This document shows, piece after piece, positions 36,705-45,506 of a stretch of DNA of 64,000 bases (positions are counted from its first letter, which is position 1; every line of letters begins with the position of its first letter). Source of the DNA: JAGNHN01 sp964590645. Lineage in GTDB: Bacteria > Bacteroidota > Bacteroidia > Bacteroidales > JAGNHN01. A model generated the notes under the pieces. The model worked only from the letters and a program-made list of their open reading frames with translations. It made no database searches and was not told the origin of the DNA. The stretch is from NCBI GenBank assembly GCA_964590645.1, contig CAZPYJ010000012.1:1-64000 (forward strand), written 5' to 3'. Both the position numbers and the translations under genes were made by a program.

Positions 36705-37400
36705 TTATCCGGTTTCAGAAATCTTTCTGAGTTTCTCGTAGTTCAGCAGGTTTACGTGCTTACCATCCAGGGCAATGAGATCTTCTTCGGTGAATTTGGT
36801 GAGCATACGTGCAACTGTTTCCGGGCTCATCCCGGAGAGCTCTGCCAGATCCTTTCTTGACAAAGGCAACTCAAACTCTCTGGATTTGAACACCCTGTCG
36901 GCCAGGCAGAGCAGAATATCAGCCAGCCTTCCGTAAGATTGTTTGTGTGTGAAACAAAAAAATCGGCCGTATATCTGGATGCTGTTGGCACTAAGGATAT
37001 CGATGACCTCTTTGGCAAAAGCCGTATTTCTTGCGATTAACTGCCGGAACAAATCGAGGTTGATCTGTCTTATCTCGGAATCAATATAGGCTACAGAGGA
37101 ATATTGATAGATATGATTCTCTTCATTGATGCTGGAAAGGCCGAACAGGTTTCCTTCCGGGATGATTTTTAAAACCAGTGTACTGCCCCCGCTTTCAATA
37201 AAGACCTTGGCCAGGCCTTTTTCCATAAACATAATATTGTGGGCAAAACTGCCTTGTTTGCAGATCACTTCTCCCTTCTTATAATTCACCACTACGGTCT
37301 GGGCATCAAGCATCTGCCTTTCCTCTGAAGAAAGTTTGTTGAAGCATCGGCACTGTTGCAGGCTGATGGAACAGCCTGAGTATCTGTCGATATTTGACAT
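36705..37400 (-). CDS. Crp/Fnr-family transcription regulator with N-terminal cysteines
   Basis: 231 residues from the ATG at 37400. A cyclic-nucleotide-binding-like beta barrel (about 20-140) is followed by a winged HTH (LSRKDLAELSGMSPETVARML, given here in part). Cys10, Cys17, Cys19 and Cys47 lie near the N-terminus, reminiscent of FNR-type [4Fe-4S] oxygen or NO sensing. It is divergent from the multihaem cytochrome gene and lies 2.7 kb from nrfA, so it is a good candidate regulator of that region. Its relation to HcpR of Porphyromonas, a Crp/Fnr protein that controls hcp, is worth testing. Confidence 0.9.
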   Translation of the reverse strand: MSNIDRYSGCSISLQQCRCFNKLSSEERQMLDAQTVVVNYKKGEVICKQGSFAHNIMFMEKGLAKVFIESGGSTLVLKIIPEGNLFGLSSINEENHIYQYSSVAYIDSEIRQINLDLFRQLIARNTAFAKEVIDILSANSIQIYGRFFCFTHKQSYGRLADILLCLADRVFKSREFELPLSRKDLAELSGMSPETVARMLTKFTEEDLIALDGKHVNLLNYEKLRKISETG

Positions 37401-37423
37401 AATAAGGGATATGTAAGAACCTG

Positions 37424-37431
37424 CAAATATA
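37424..37431 (-). promoter_or_regulatory. Candidate -7 box of the Crp/Fnr gene
   Basis: On the minus strand the sequence reads TATATTTG, an exact TAnnTTTG match, 24 bp ahead of the regulator ATG. No TTG stands at the usual -33 distance, as expected if an activator is required; that last point is inference. Confidence 0.3.
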
Positions 37432-37580
37432 AGCACATCATTCTTGTGTTTGATCTGAAGCAAATATTAGATTGCCGAAAGTCAGGGAAGAGTCAGTGCT
37501 GTATGGTTGTTAATGAATTAACTAATAGAAAATAGTTGCGGAATTTTATGCTTTGAAAACACATCTGAAAATACCTCAAT

Positions 37581-38945
37581 ATGAAACGTGCGAATTACTC
37601 TCTCATTCTAGTTTCTTCGATTGCTTTAGTGGTAATGCTGACGGTGAATGCCTGTATGAAGGATCAGGTCACCCGTCCTGGAGACAAGCCGTTGACGGTT
37701 GCTTCCTGCGAAGGATGCCATATCAATTATGCTCATCTGCAGAAAGTGTATTCACCCGACACTACGGGGCCGGCCGGGGGTTGTGGTGGAGAGGCTCCCC
37801 ATTATGAGCCTTACGACAGGGTGTATATGGGTGGAGAAGGTTATGAGGCTTACAAAGCATCAGGACATTATAGCATAGGTTGTACGGGTTGTCATAATGG
37901 GGTAGATGGAACAGATGATAAGAATCTGGCACATTCAGGTGATTTTATCCGGCATCCTTCTCTGTTTGCAGAAGAGAAGTGTGGACAATGTCATAGCAAG
38001 ATTGTGGCGGATTTTCAGACCAGTATTCACAATGGGACCGGCCAGAAACGCAAGGTGGCCATTCGCAGCGGTTTTTCGGGCGCTGCCGATTTCGACAAAC
38101 TCCCCGCTCACCAGATCGAAGGATACAATAAGAATTGTGCAACCTGTCACGGCACCTGCGGGAATTGTCATATTGTTCGCCCACCCATTGCCGGGGGTGG
38201 ACTTTCCCAGGGTCACAATTTTATTAAGGAACCGGATATGCTCAGCGTTTGTGTGGCTTGCCACACCAGCCGGGGCGGACACGCCTACCTGGGTGTAGCT
38301 TCAGGAACCAAGCCCGATGTGCATTTGAAGCAGGCCTCGTTTAATTGTATGGATTGTCATACCGGTGCAGAGCTGCACGGGAATGGTCTTCCGGTGGAGC
38401 AGCGTTACGCCTACACTGAACTGCCGGAGTGTACCGATTGCCACGGGAGTACCGCTACGGCCAATCTCTATCATAATGTGCATTGGAACGACTTCAACTG
38501 CCAGGTGTGTCATTCTCAGGACTATAATAGCTGCGGAAGCTGTCATATTGCCGGGGACGGGGCCAGGGTTCCGTCCTACCTTGACTTTAAGATTGCGGTG
38601 AATCCCCTTCCTGCGCTTTTCCCTGCCTATGATTTTACCCTGGTAAGGCGAACTTTAGCGGCACCCGACAACTGGGATCAATATGGGGTGATGTACAGTA
38701 ATTTTGATGCCCTCCCAACTTATAATTATACCTCTCCGCACAATATCCTGCGCTGGACAGCAAGAACAGAGACCCAGGCCGGAAAATCCTGCAGTGACAA
38801 CTGCCATATTTATCATAATGGCGACAGCCTGGTCAATACCGATTTATACCTCTTCGCCTCCGATCTGCTTCCCTGGGAAGTGGGCGCCACTTCAGGAATC
38901 ACGGTGGACGGCAAGCTGCCGGCCTCCTGGTTTACCAAACAATGA
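37581..38945 (+). CDS. Decahaem c-type cytochrome (OmcA/MtrC-like or nitrite/sulfur-linked)
   Basis: 454 residues with an N-terminal signal; AC at Cys25 (LTVNACMKD) may be a lipobox. Ten CXXCH haem motifs are visible (for example CEGCH, CTGCH, CGQCH, CATCH, CGNCH, CVACH, CMDCH, CTDCH, CQVCH, CGSCH). An eleventh, CSDNCH, has the rare CX3CH spacing. CATCHGTCGNCH places two motifs very close together. It is exported, probably to the periplasm or outer surface. The start follows a 180-bp divergent region shared with the Crp/Fnr gene, and the rhodanese lipoprotein comes 34 bp after it. Electron donor and acceptor are unknown. Confidence 0.85.
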   Translation: MKRANYSLILVSSIALVVMLTVNACMKDQVTRPGDKPLTVASCEGCHINYAHLQKVYSPDTTGPAGGCGGEAPHYEPYDRVYMGGEGYEAYKASGHYSIGCTGCHNGVDGTDDKNLAHSGDFIRHPSLFAEEKCGQCHSKIVADFQTSIHNGTGQKRKVAIRSGFSGAADFDKLPAHQIEGYNKNCATCHGTCGNCHIVRPPIAGGGLSQGHNFIKEPDMLSVCVACHTSRGGHAYLGVASGTKPDVHLKQASFNCMDCHTGAELHGNGLPVEQRYAYTELPECTDCHGSTATANLYHNVHWNDFNCQVCHSQDYNSCGSCHIAGDGARVPSYLDFKIAVNPLPALFPAYDFTLVRRTLAAPDNWDQYGVMYSNFDALPTYNYTSPHNILRWTARTETQAGKSCSDNCHIYHNGDSLVNTDLYLFASDLLPWEVGATSGITVDGKLPASWFTKQ

Positions 38946-38979
38946 CCATAATCCAATTCAATCAAACCATTAACCAAAA

Positions 38980-39996
38980 ATGAAGACAATGAAGAAACAG
39001 ATGTATTTTTTATGGGCAGTTGTGTTTGCTTTTGCCTTTTTGACCTCCTGTAGCAAAGACGACGACGATGATCCACAACCGGAAATCAATGAATCGGAAG
39101 TACTGGTTAACTACCTTGCTTCAGCCGAATCACCGCTTGGTAAAGACTATGTCAACACAGACCTTCCCAGCATTATGTCGGCCAGTGAAGTGAAGACAAT
39201 GAACGAAACCGGGCAGGTCTATATCATTGATATCCGTGCTGCCGCCGATTTTGCCAACGGATACATTGAAAACGCCGTGAATGTGTCTCCCGGACAAGCT
39301 CTGGAGCACATCAAAGGAGTGGATCTTGCCCCCTACACCAAAGTGGCCATAGTATGCTATAGTGGTCAGACCGCAGGCTGGGTTACCTCCATTTTGCGTC
39401 TGATGGGCTATGATAAGGTGTTTTCAATGAAATGGGGAATGTCTTCCTGGCATACAGACTTCTCAGGTCCCTGGAATTCCAATATCAGCAACTCTCATTC
39501 AACCCAGTTTACTTCTGACGCTACCGACAAGCCTGCAAAGGGAAATCTTCCTACCCTGTCAACCGGTAAGAAAACAGGTCAGGAAATTCTGGAAGCCCGT
39601 GTTGCGGCCGTACTTGCTGAAGGTTTTGATGCAGCGAAAATCACCAAAGGTGCTGTATGGGATAATCTGAACAGTCATTTTATTGCTAACTACTGGCCGG
39701 CAGCACAGTACGTAACTCCCGGCCATATTCCAGGCGCGGTTCAATACACACCTAAAGCTTCCCTGAGCCTGGATGCGGATCTGAAAACTTTACCCACAAA
39801 CAAACCTGTGGTAGTGTATTGCTATACCGGCCAAACCAGTGCATTCCTTACGGCCTACCTGCGCATCATCGGTTATGATGCCAAGTCCTTACTCTATGGG
39901 GCAAACGGAATGATCTATGATGATTTGGTTGCTTTATCAATGACTGCCTGGAGTGCCAATGAAATTAAGGATTACGAATATGTAACAAGCAAGTAA
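38980..39996 (+). CDS. Double-rhodanese lipoprotein with acidic export signal
   Basis: 338 residues. The signal ends in lipobox LTSC, followed by SKDDDDDPQPE, which fits the acidic lipoprotein export signal of surface-exposed Bacteroidota lipoproteins. Two rhodanese domains follow: VYIIDIRAAADFANGYIENA with active-site loop VCYSGQTAG, and PGHIPGAVQY with YCYTGQTSA. Both keep the catalytic cysteine. Rhodaneses move sulfane sulfur, so a surface sulfur carrier working with the decahaem cytochrome (34 bp upstream) is conceivable. A strong terminator follows. Confidence 0.88.
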   Translation: MKTMKKQMYFLWAVVFAFAFLTSCSKDDDDDPQPEINESEVLVNYLASAESPLGKDYVNTDLPSIMSASEVKTMNETGQVYIIDIRAAADFANGYIENAVNVSPGQALEHIKGVDLAPYTKVAIVCYSGQTAGWVTSILRLMGYDKVFSMKWGMSSWHTDFSGPWNSNISNSHSTQFTSDATDKPAKGNLPTLSTGKKTGQEILEARVAAVLAEGFDAAKITKGAVWDNLNSHFIANYWPAAQYVTPGHIPGAVQYTPKASLSLDADLKTLPTNKPVVVYCYTGQTSAFLTAYLRIIGYDAKSLLYGANGMIYDDLVALSMTAWSANEIKDYEYVTSK

Positions 39997-40016
39997 ACGC
40001 TTCATAATTGGGTTCT

Positions 40017-40054
40017 GCGGGCAAGCCTTTTTCTAAGGCTGCCCGCTTTTTTTT
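40017..40054 (+). terminator. Rho-independent terminator after the rhodanese gene
   Basis: GCGGGCAAGCC pairs with GGCTGCCCGC (one bulged A) around a loop of T/C/A residues, followed by TTTTTTTT at 40047-40054. It ends the cytochrome-rhodanese transcript. Confidence 0.85.
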
Positions 40055-40090
40055 AGAGAGGGTTCAGTGTTGATCTGAGCCTTTTTTGCA

Positions 40091-40123
40091 GAAAAAAAAA
40101 CCGGCGCAAAAACAATGCGCCGG
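40091..40123 (-). terminator. Rho-independent terminator after nrfA
   Basis: On the minus strand CCGGCGCA, loop TTGTTTT, TGCGCCGG is followed by nine or more T residues (40092-40100 on the plus strand are A). It stops nrf transcription 30 bp downstream of the nrfA stop. Confidence 0.85.
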
Positions 40124-40153
40124 TTGTGCAACCATAAACCCCAATCTTACTCT

Positions 40154-41656
40154 TTATCTGGCTGCGATCTCGTTGGAAGCTTTTGCCTTTCCTTCATATT
40201 GCTTAATCCATTCCGGCACGAGGGTACGAAGGAATATCTCCTTTTCTTCTTCCAGCTTCTCAATATCAAGGCCAATATATTCCTGCGCTTTTTCCTTGGT
40301 ACTAATGTCCGGCATTTCAAATGCATCAATCCCGTACTTGGCCAGAATCCTGCCCAGTTTTACCCTGGCTTCCTGAGCCTTGTCGATGGCTGTACCCAGC
40401 ACCCGCAGGCTCTCAACAGGAGCGTGGAAGGTAGCGCCGTGAGAACAGGCCACGTAATCCCAACGCCATTGAGCGTGGCGTATCAGGCGGAGTACATCGA
40501 CCATCTCTTCCTCTGAGGCACCGGCTTCCCAGGCGGCTCCAGCCTCAATATGGGCCTTGGCCAGCGCATCTTCAGCAGTGATTCGGATTTCATTCACGCG
40601 TCTTTGATGATTGTAAACCGAAGCCATCAGGTCTTCTTCTTTTTCGCGGTGGCACACCTGACAGGAATTGGCAATATTGTTCAAGGGACTTTGTACGTGG
40701 TGATCAGTGAATTTCTGACCTCCCTCACTTTTGTAAGGCATATGGCAGTCAGCACAGGCCACACCCCGCTGGGCGTGAATACCCATCGTGAAGAGCTCGT
40801 AGTCTGTATGCTGAGCCTTGAGCATAGGTGCTCTGCTGATGGTATGGATCCAGTCATTAAATTCATAATTGTCGTAGTAGGATTCCATCTGCTCAACGGT
40901 CATTCCTTTATCCCAGGGGAAGGTCAGGTAATTGCCTTCGCCCTTGAAATAATACTCCACGTGACATTGCGCACATACCAGGCTTCTCATATCCTGGTGG
41001 CTCACCTTGGTGATATCTTTTCCCTGTCTTTCAAAAGCTTCCACCAAAGCAGGGCGGCTGATGCGTAAATTCATTGTTTTCGCATCGTGGCAGTCGATGC
41101 AACCAATGGAATGATTGATTTCAGGCCCTTTGGATGCCCATTTTCCGCTGTAAAAAGCTTCAGGTCCCATTTCGGCCATCAGTCGGGGCACATCTGGGCT
41201 TTTGCAAGTCCAGCAGGTACTGGGCATTGGTCCGTCATCCGGGCCGGCAGGCCCACCGGTGCGAAGAGTCTGGCGGGTGTCGTGTACAGCGTGGGCGTGG
41301 CCCCTTCCCTGGTTGTAGTCCTTTGAGAAGCCATAACCCGCCCAAAGGATCACAAGGCGGGGATCCTCTTCCAGCATATCGCGCATCGCAGCGCCCTGAT
41401 ACATACTCCTGAAGCTGGTGTCTTCCGTTTGAAGCCAACTCTGGTACTGGCGGGGATAATAGTTTTTGAATGCGCTGTTGTCCGCTTCATTCGGACTGAT
41501 ATCGGCGGCCGGAAGCAAAAGGGCGGCTGTTTCGGCTCTTCTTTCTACAATGGAACTGGCCAGCAAGCCAAGAAGAAAAACAAGCAAAATGGTGGCCAGG
41601 AAGATCGTCCATCCCAGCCAGGGTTTCTGTTGAATGCGGTTACTGATGCTGCTCAT
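40154..41656 (-). CDS. nrfA: Ammonia-forming cytochrome c nitrite reductase
   Basis: 500 residues. A single N-terminal hydrophobic segment (about 13-35) is followed by the NrfA fold. The active-site haem motif is CWTCK at 148-152, with Lys as the axial ligand. Four CXXCH haems follow (CIDCH, CAQCH, CADCH, CQVCH). Together these are the five haems of NrfA, which reduces nitrite to ammonium with six electrons. It lies 20 bp after nrfH, its membrane quinol-oxidising partner. The retained hydrophobic anchor is usual in Bacteroidota NrfA. Confidence 0.96.
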   Translation of the reverse strand: MSSISNRIQQKPWLGWTIFLATILLVFLLGLLASSIVERRAETAALLLPAADISPNEADNSAFKNYYPRQYQSWLQTEDTSFRSMYQGAAMRDMLEEDPRLVILWAGYGFSKDYNQGRGHAHAVHDTRQTLRTGGPAGPDDGPMPSTCWTCKSPDVPRLMAEMGPEAFYSGKWASKGPEINHSIGCIDCHDAKTMNLRISRPALVEAFERQGKDITKVSHQDMRSLVCAQCHVEYYFKGEGNYLTFPWDKGMTVEQMESYYDNYEFNDWIHTISRAPMLKAQHTDYELFTMGIHAQRGVACADCHMPYKSEGGQKFTDHHVQSPLNNIANSCQVCHREKEEDLMASVYNHQRRVNEIRITAEDALAKAHIEAGAAWEAGASEEEMVDVLRLIRHAQWRWDYVACSHGATFHAPVESLRVLGTAIDKAQEARVKLGRILAKYGIDAFEMPDISTKEKAQEYIGLDIEKLEEEKEIFLRTLVPEWIKQYEGKAKASNEIAAR

Positions 41657-41676
41657 ATCAATTGGGTTTTGGGTTT

Positions 41677-42249
41677 TTATTTGGTTTTGATCCAGGATGG
41701 CACCGGGCTTTGGGGCAGGGGCACAATGGCATTGGGATGGGTGCTCAGACTTCTTTCTTTACCGTGCGGAACCTCGCGGTGGCAATCCCAGCAACGCCGC
41801 TGATCCAGATTCAGGCTGATCCCGCTGACAGGCGATCCGTGCAAGAGGTCATCGTGGCAGCGGATGCAGTTCTCCTGAACCACAGGAATGGCGGAGGCAC
41901 GGATGCGGATGACCTGAGGCTCAGTACGAAGAGTGAATATAGTGGCGTGACGCATCCCGTCGTTGGCCTTGAAAAGGTATTTCCTGAATATATTGTCGTG
42001 GGGTACGTGACAGTCGGTACACGTGGCTGCCTCGCGATGCGAACTGTGCATCCAGGAAGCGTACTGACTGGTCATTACGTGACAATTCATACAGGTCTCC
42101 GGATTGTCGGACAGATATGAATGGAAACGGGAGATGTAAGCCAGGAATGCGATAAAGCCTACCATAATGCCCAGGGTGATCAGTACCGGAAAGCGCCAGG
42201 TGGGTGGGGGCAATAGCCTGCTCCAAAGGTTTCGAAATGTGCTGATCAT
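41677..42249 (-). CDS. nrfH: Cytochrome c nitrite reductase small subunit NrfH
   Basis: 190 residues of the NapC/NirT family. One transmembrane helix (about 20-42) is followed by four haem motifs: CMNCH, CTDCH, CIRCH and CWDCH. It takes electrons from menaquinol and passes them to NrfA. It lies 71 bp downstream of hcp and 20 bp upstream of nrfA. Confidence 0.95.
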   Translation of the reverse strand: MISTFRNLWSRLLPPPTWRFPVLITLGIMVGFIAFLAYISRFHSYLSDNPETCMNCHVMTSQYASWMHSSHREAATCTDCHVPHDNIFRKYLFKANDGMRHATIFTLRTEPQVIRIRASAIPVVQENCIRCHDDLLHGSPVSGISLNLDQRRCWDCHREVPHGKERSLSTHPNAIVPLPQSPVPSWIKTK

Positions 42250-42320
42250 AATTGTGGTTTTTTAAGAAGCGGCTGCAGGTTTTGGAGCCTGCAGCCACCT
42301 CTTGTTTAGATTCAGGCTTG

Positions 42321-43976
42321 TCAGCCCAGAAATGCCTCAATATCCGAAGGTACGTCTTTTGGCACAGATAAGTTGAAGGTGTCCACCAATACCCTGGCTA
42401 CATTGGGCGAAAGGAAGGCCGGAAGGCCAGGCCCGAGTTTTATATTTTTCACACCCAGCGAAAGCAATGCCAACAGCACAATCACAGCCTTTTGCTCATA
42501 CCAGGCAATATTGTATGAAATGGGCAGCTCATTGATGTCATTCAATTGGAATACTTCCTTTAACTTGAGTGCGATGACAGCAAGTGAATAGGAGTCGTTG
42601 CACTGGCCGGCATCGAGCACTCGCGGAATGCCACCGATGTCGCCAAGCGGAAGTTTGTTGTAGCGGTATTTAGCGCAACCGGCGGTAAGGATGATCGTGT
42701 CTTTGGGAAGGGCTTCGGCAAAATCAGTGTAATACGCACGGCTTTTCATTCGGCCGTCGCAACCGGCCATTACGAAGAACTGCCTGATGGCACCGCTTTT
42801 CACAGCAGCAACTACCTTGTCTGCAAGCTGCATTACCTGATCGTGGGCAAATCCGCCCACAATTTTGCCCTCTTCAATGGCTTTCGGCGGTTCACAGCCT
42901 TTTGCCATTTCGATGATGGCTGAAAAGTCTTTGTGTTTCCCGTTTTCTCTTTCCGGAATATGGGTGGCTCCATCCAGTCCGGCCGCACCGGTAGTGAATA
43001 TCCTGCTGCGGTAGGTGGCTTTGGCAGGGGGCGGCACGATGCAATTGGTGGTAAAGAGGATCGGACCGTGGAAGTGTTCAAACTCTTCTCTCTGGCTCCA
43101 CCAGGCTCCCCCATAATTGCCGATAAAGTGACTGTACTTTTTGAAAGCAGGATAATAATGTGCAGGAAGCATCTCGCTGTGGGTATAGACATCGACGCCA
43201 CTGTCTTTGGTTTGATCCAGCAATTCCTCCAGGTCAAGGAGGTCGTGGCCACTGACCAGTATGCCCGGTTTATGTCCTACCCCAATATTCACCTCGGTGA
43301 TCTCAGGATTCCCAAAACGCCCTGTGTTGGCTTTGTCAAGCAGCGCCATTACTTTAACGCCGTAAGCTCCGGTATCCATAACCCATTGGATAAGTGCATC
43401 TTTGCCAAGGCTGTCATCCATTGTAGCCACCAGTGCTTTACGGATGAACTGATGGATTTCGGGTTCACTGTGCCCCAGGTTCATTGCGTGCTCGGCGTAG
43501 GCAGCCATTCCTTTCACTCCGTAGATTATCAGTTCCCTGAGGGAGCGGATATCTTCGTTTTCCGTATTCAGTACACCAGTGTTCGGGGCCTTCCTTTTAT
43601 ATTCGTCGAAAGACAGACCATTCCAGGCAGCGGCTTCAGGCATTTCATCCGGATCAAAATGAATCCCTGCATCCATCAAACTTTTCCTAAGCTCTCTTTT
43701 GACAGCAAGAAGGTGATGCACTTTATGCAAAATGGCATCTCCATCGAAGTTGGCATTGGTGATGGTGGTGAATAGGGCATCTACAATCAGGCGGTCTGCC
43801 TTCTCGAATTCAAGCTGACTTTGGTCTGCCTTGACGGCATACCAAGCCAGGCCTTTTGTGGTGAAGATAAGCAGATCCTGATAGCCGGCAACCGTATCCG
43901 TTTTACCGCACACACCGCCTTTGGTGCAGCCTGTTCCGTGGGCTGCTTCCTGACATTGAAAACAAAACATTGACAT
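42321..43976 (-). CDS. hcp: Hydroxylamine reductase / hybrid-cluster protein
   Basis: 551 residues. The N-terminal cluster cysteines are Cys5, Cys8, Cys17 and Cys23 (C-X2-C-X8-C-X5-C), the class I spacing. The hybrid-cluster ligands lie further on, among segments such as GILVSGHDL and VMAGCDGR. Hcp detoxifies nitric oxide (NO reductase activity) and can reduce hydroxylamine. Its place between a 4Fe-4S protein and nrfHA fits protection against reactive nitrogen made during nitrite reduction. Confidence 0.96.
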   Translation of the reverse strand: MSMFCFQCQEAAHGTGCTKGGVCGKTDTVAGYQDLLIFTTKGLAWYAVKADQSQLEFEKADRLIVDALFTTITNANFDGDAILHKVHHLLAVKRELRKSLMDAGIHFDPDEMPEAAAWNGLSFDEYKRKAPNTGVLNTENEDIRSLRELIIYGVKGMAAYAEHAMNLGHSEPEIHQFIRKALVATMDDSLGKDALIQWVMDTGAYGVKVMALLDKANTGRFGNPEITEVNIGVGHKPGILVSGHDLLDLEELLDQTKDSGVDVYTHSEMLPAHYYPAFKKYSHFIGNYGGAWWSQREEFEHFHGPILFTTNCIVPPPAKATYRSRIFTTGAAGLDGATHIPERENGKHKDFSAIIEMAKGCEPPKAIEEGKIVGGFAHDQVMQLADKVVAAVKSGAIRQFFVMAGCDGRMKSRAYYTDFAEALPKDTIILTAGCAKYRYNKLPLGDIGGIPRVLDAGQCNDSYSLAVIALKLKEVFQLNDINELPISYNIAWYEQKAVIVLLALLSLGVKNIKLGPGLPAFLSPNVARVLVDTFNLSVPKDVPSDIEAFLG

Positions 43977-44022
43977 AGTCCTCTTTTTTTTGTTGATGAT
44001 GAGTTTGTTTATTTTAAGGGAT

Positions 44023-44931
44023 TTACACCCATTCTTCCTGCATAATGTCTCCTTCTATTCCAATCACGATCTTTTTGATCGGAACATTACGGGAAGACTG
44101 TTGCCGGGCCATTTCAAGCAATTGCATCAGTCCCCCGCAACAGGGAACTTCCATAATGGCAGCAGTGATGGTATTCACTTTGGCCTCTTCCATCAGGCTG
44201 GTAAACTTCTGAATATAGCGCTCTTTGCCCTCATCCAGTTTTGGACAGGCGATCACCAGTTTCTTTCCTTTAAGCATATCCCTGTGAAAGGTCCCCAGGC
44301 TGAATGCAGTACAATCGGCGGCCACAAGCAGGTCGGCCTTGTTGAAATAGCCAGCCCCCGGATTTATCAGGTGCATCTGGATAGGCCAGTTTTCGAGATG
44401 AGAGGGCACAGCCTTCTTGCTCTCATCGGAAAGTTGTTCTGTTACTTCCGACTCCGCTTTCAGGTTCCGGGCTGCCGACCCGGGGCATCCCGGAAAGTGA
44501 ACCGCCATTGAATCCGGGACGGAATCTTTCAATAATCCCTCCTTTTTTAACAAGGCTATCAGCTTGCTTTTCCCGGTAGGGACCTCCAGCTCAAGCTTGT
44601 TTTCCTTCAACACCTGGAGTGCCTCAGCAATAAATCCCGTCTCGCCGTGATCCAGTAAATGATCCAGGTGGGCTACCATTGTATTGTTGCCTTTCTCCAT
44701 CATCAAGGCCATTACCTTCTTTTCATCGTAAGCCTCAGCTTCTCTTTCTTCCAGGGTGATGGCTCCCTGGGGACAGTGCCCGAGACAAGCTCCCAGCCCA
44801 TCACAAAACAGGTCGCTGATCAGTCGGGCCTTCCCGTCGATGAGCTGTAAAGCGCCTTCGTGACAGTTTGGGATGCATAATCCGCATCCGTCACATCGCT
44901 CTTCATTTATATGGACGATGGTTCTTTTCAT
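44023..44931 (-). CDS. 4Fe-4S protein, likely electron donor or partner of Hcp
   Basis: 302 residues from the ATG at 44931. The N-terminal ferredoxin part has CDGCGLCIPNC, then CDGLGACLGHCP, whose first spacing is wider than in ordinary ferredoxins. A large C-terminal domain has AVHFPGCPGSAAR, LLVAADCTAFSLG and MEVPCCGG. This architecture is often next to hcp in anaerobic Bacteroidota and may pass electrons to it; the link is by context. It starts 88 bp after the Rrf2 gene. Confidence 0.85.
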   Translation of the reverse strand: MKRTIVHINEERCDGCGLCIPNCHEGALQLIDGKARLISDLFCDGLGACLGHCPQGAITLEEREAEAYDEKKVMALMMEKGNNTMVAHLDHLLDHGETGFIAEALQVLKENKLELEVPTGKSKLIALLKKEGLLKDSVPDSMAVHFPGCPGSAARNLKAESEVTEQLSDESKKAVPSHLENWPIQMHLINPGAGYFNKADLLVAADCTAFSLGTFHRDMLKGKKLVIACPKLDEGKERYIQKFTSLMEEAKVNTITAAIMEVPCCGGLMQLLEMARQQSSRNVPIKKIVIGIEGDIMQEEWV

Positions 44932-44974
44932 TCTTTTTTTTTTAAGTATAAGGGCATTTAAGTAAACTATTGCG

Positions 44975-44982
44975 CAAATATA
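44975..44982 (-). promoter_or_regulatory. Candidate -7 box upstream of the 4Fe-4S/hcp/nrf run
   Basis: The minus strand reads TATATTTG, matching TAnnTTTG, 44 bp ahead of the ATG at 44931. A clear TTG at the -33 distance is absent, so an activator may be needed. Confidence 0.35.
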
Positions 44983-45019
44983 CATAAAAAAGAATCATTC
45001 GTAAAAAGCGAGGGAAAAA

Positions 45020-45418
45020 TCAGAGAAAATCAGCCAAAGTATGATTGCTAAGATATTCTTTGAACTCTTTGGTCATTCTGGAAGCCACATTCGACATTAT
45101 GCATTTGTCGAAGGGGCAGATGGTTCTCTCCATCGGGCAGGCTTTGACCTCGATGGGTCCTTCAATAAGTTGGTAAATATCCAGGAGGCTGATTTGTTCA
45201 GCAGGTTTTTGTAATCGAAAACCGCCTGCAGGGCCTCGGGAAGAACTGAGGAAACCTTCCTTCACGAGTCGTTGCATCACCTTGGCCACGTGGTGTCTTG
45301 AGGAGCCGGTGCGTTCGGCAATCTCCAATACATTCACCAGTTTTTCGGATTGCCCTACCAAAACCATCCCGTGGATGGCGATGGATCCTGCTTCACTCAA
45401 GTTAACAATGCGTGCCAT
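45020..45418 (-). CDS. Rrf2-family Fe-S transcription regulator
   Basis: 132 residues. The N-terminal winged HTH (ERTGSSRHHVAKVMQRLVK) precedes Cys94, Cys101 and Cys106, the three-cysteine pattern of cluster-binding Rrf2 proteins such as NsrR and IscR. It is next to the hcp/nrf genes and on the same strand, so it probably senses NO or redox state and represses that module. Palindromes in its upstream region could be its operators. Confidence 0.92.
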   Translation of the reverse strand: MARIVNLSEAGSIAIHGMVLVGQSEKLVNVLEIAERTGSSRHHVAKVMQRLVKEGFLSSSRGPAGGFRLQKPAEQISLLDIYQLIEGPIEVKACPMERTICPFDKCIMSNVASRMTKEFKEYLSNHTLADFL

Positions 45419-45436
45419 TCTATTAAGGTATTGTGG

Positions 45437-45452
45437 TGCGTAAATTTACACA
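45437..45452. promoter_or_regulatory. Candidate Rrf2 operator palindrome
   Basis: TGCGTAAATTTACACA is a 16-bp near-perfect palindrome (one mismatched pair) located 19 bp ahead of the rrf2 start codon. A second inverted repeat, ATTTGCT-AA-AGCAAAT, lies at 45481-45496, close to the divergent gene. Either could bind the dimeric Rrf2 regulator. Confidence 0.4.
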
Positions 45453-45506
45453 TAATTCATTAACCGCATAATTTTCGTTAATTTGCTAAAGCAAATCTTT
45501 CCACTT

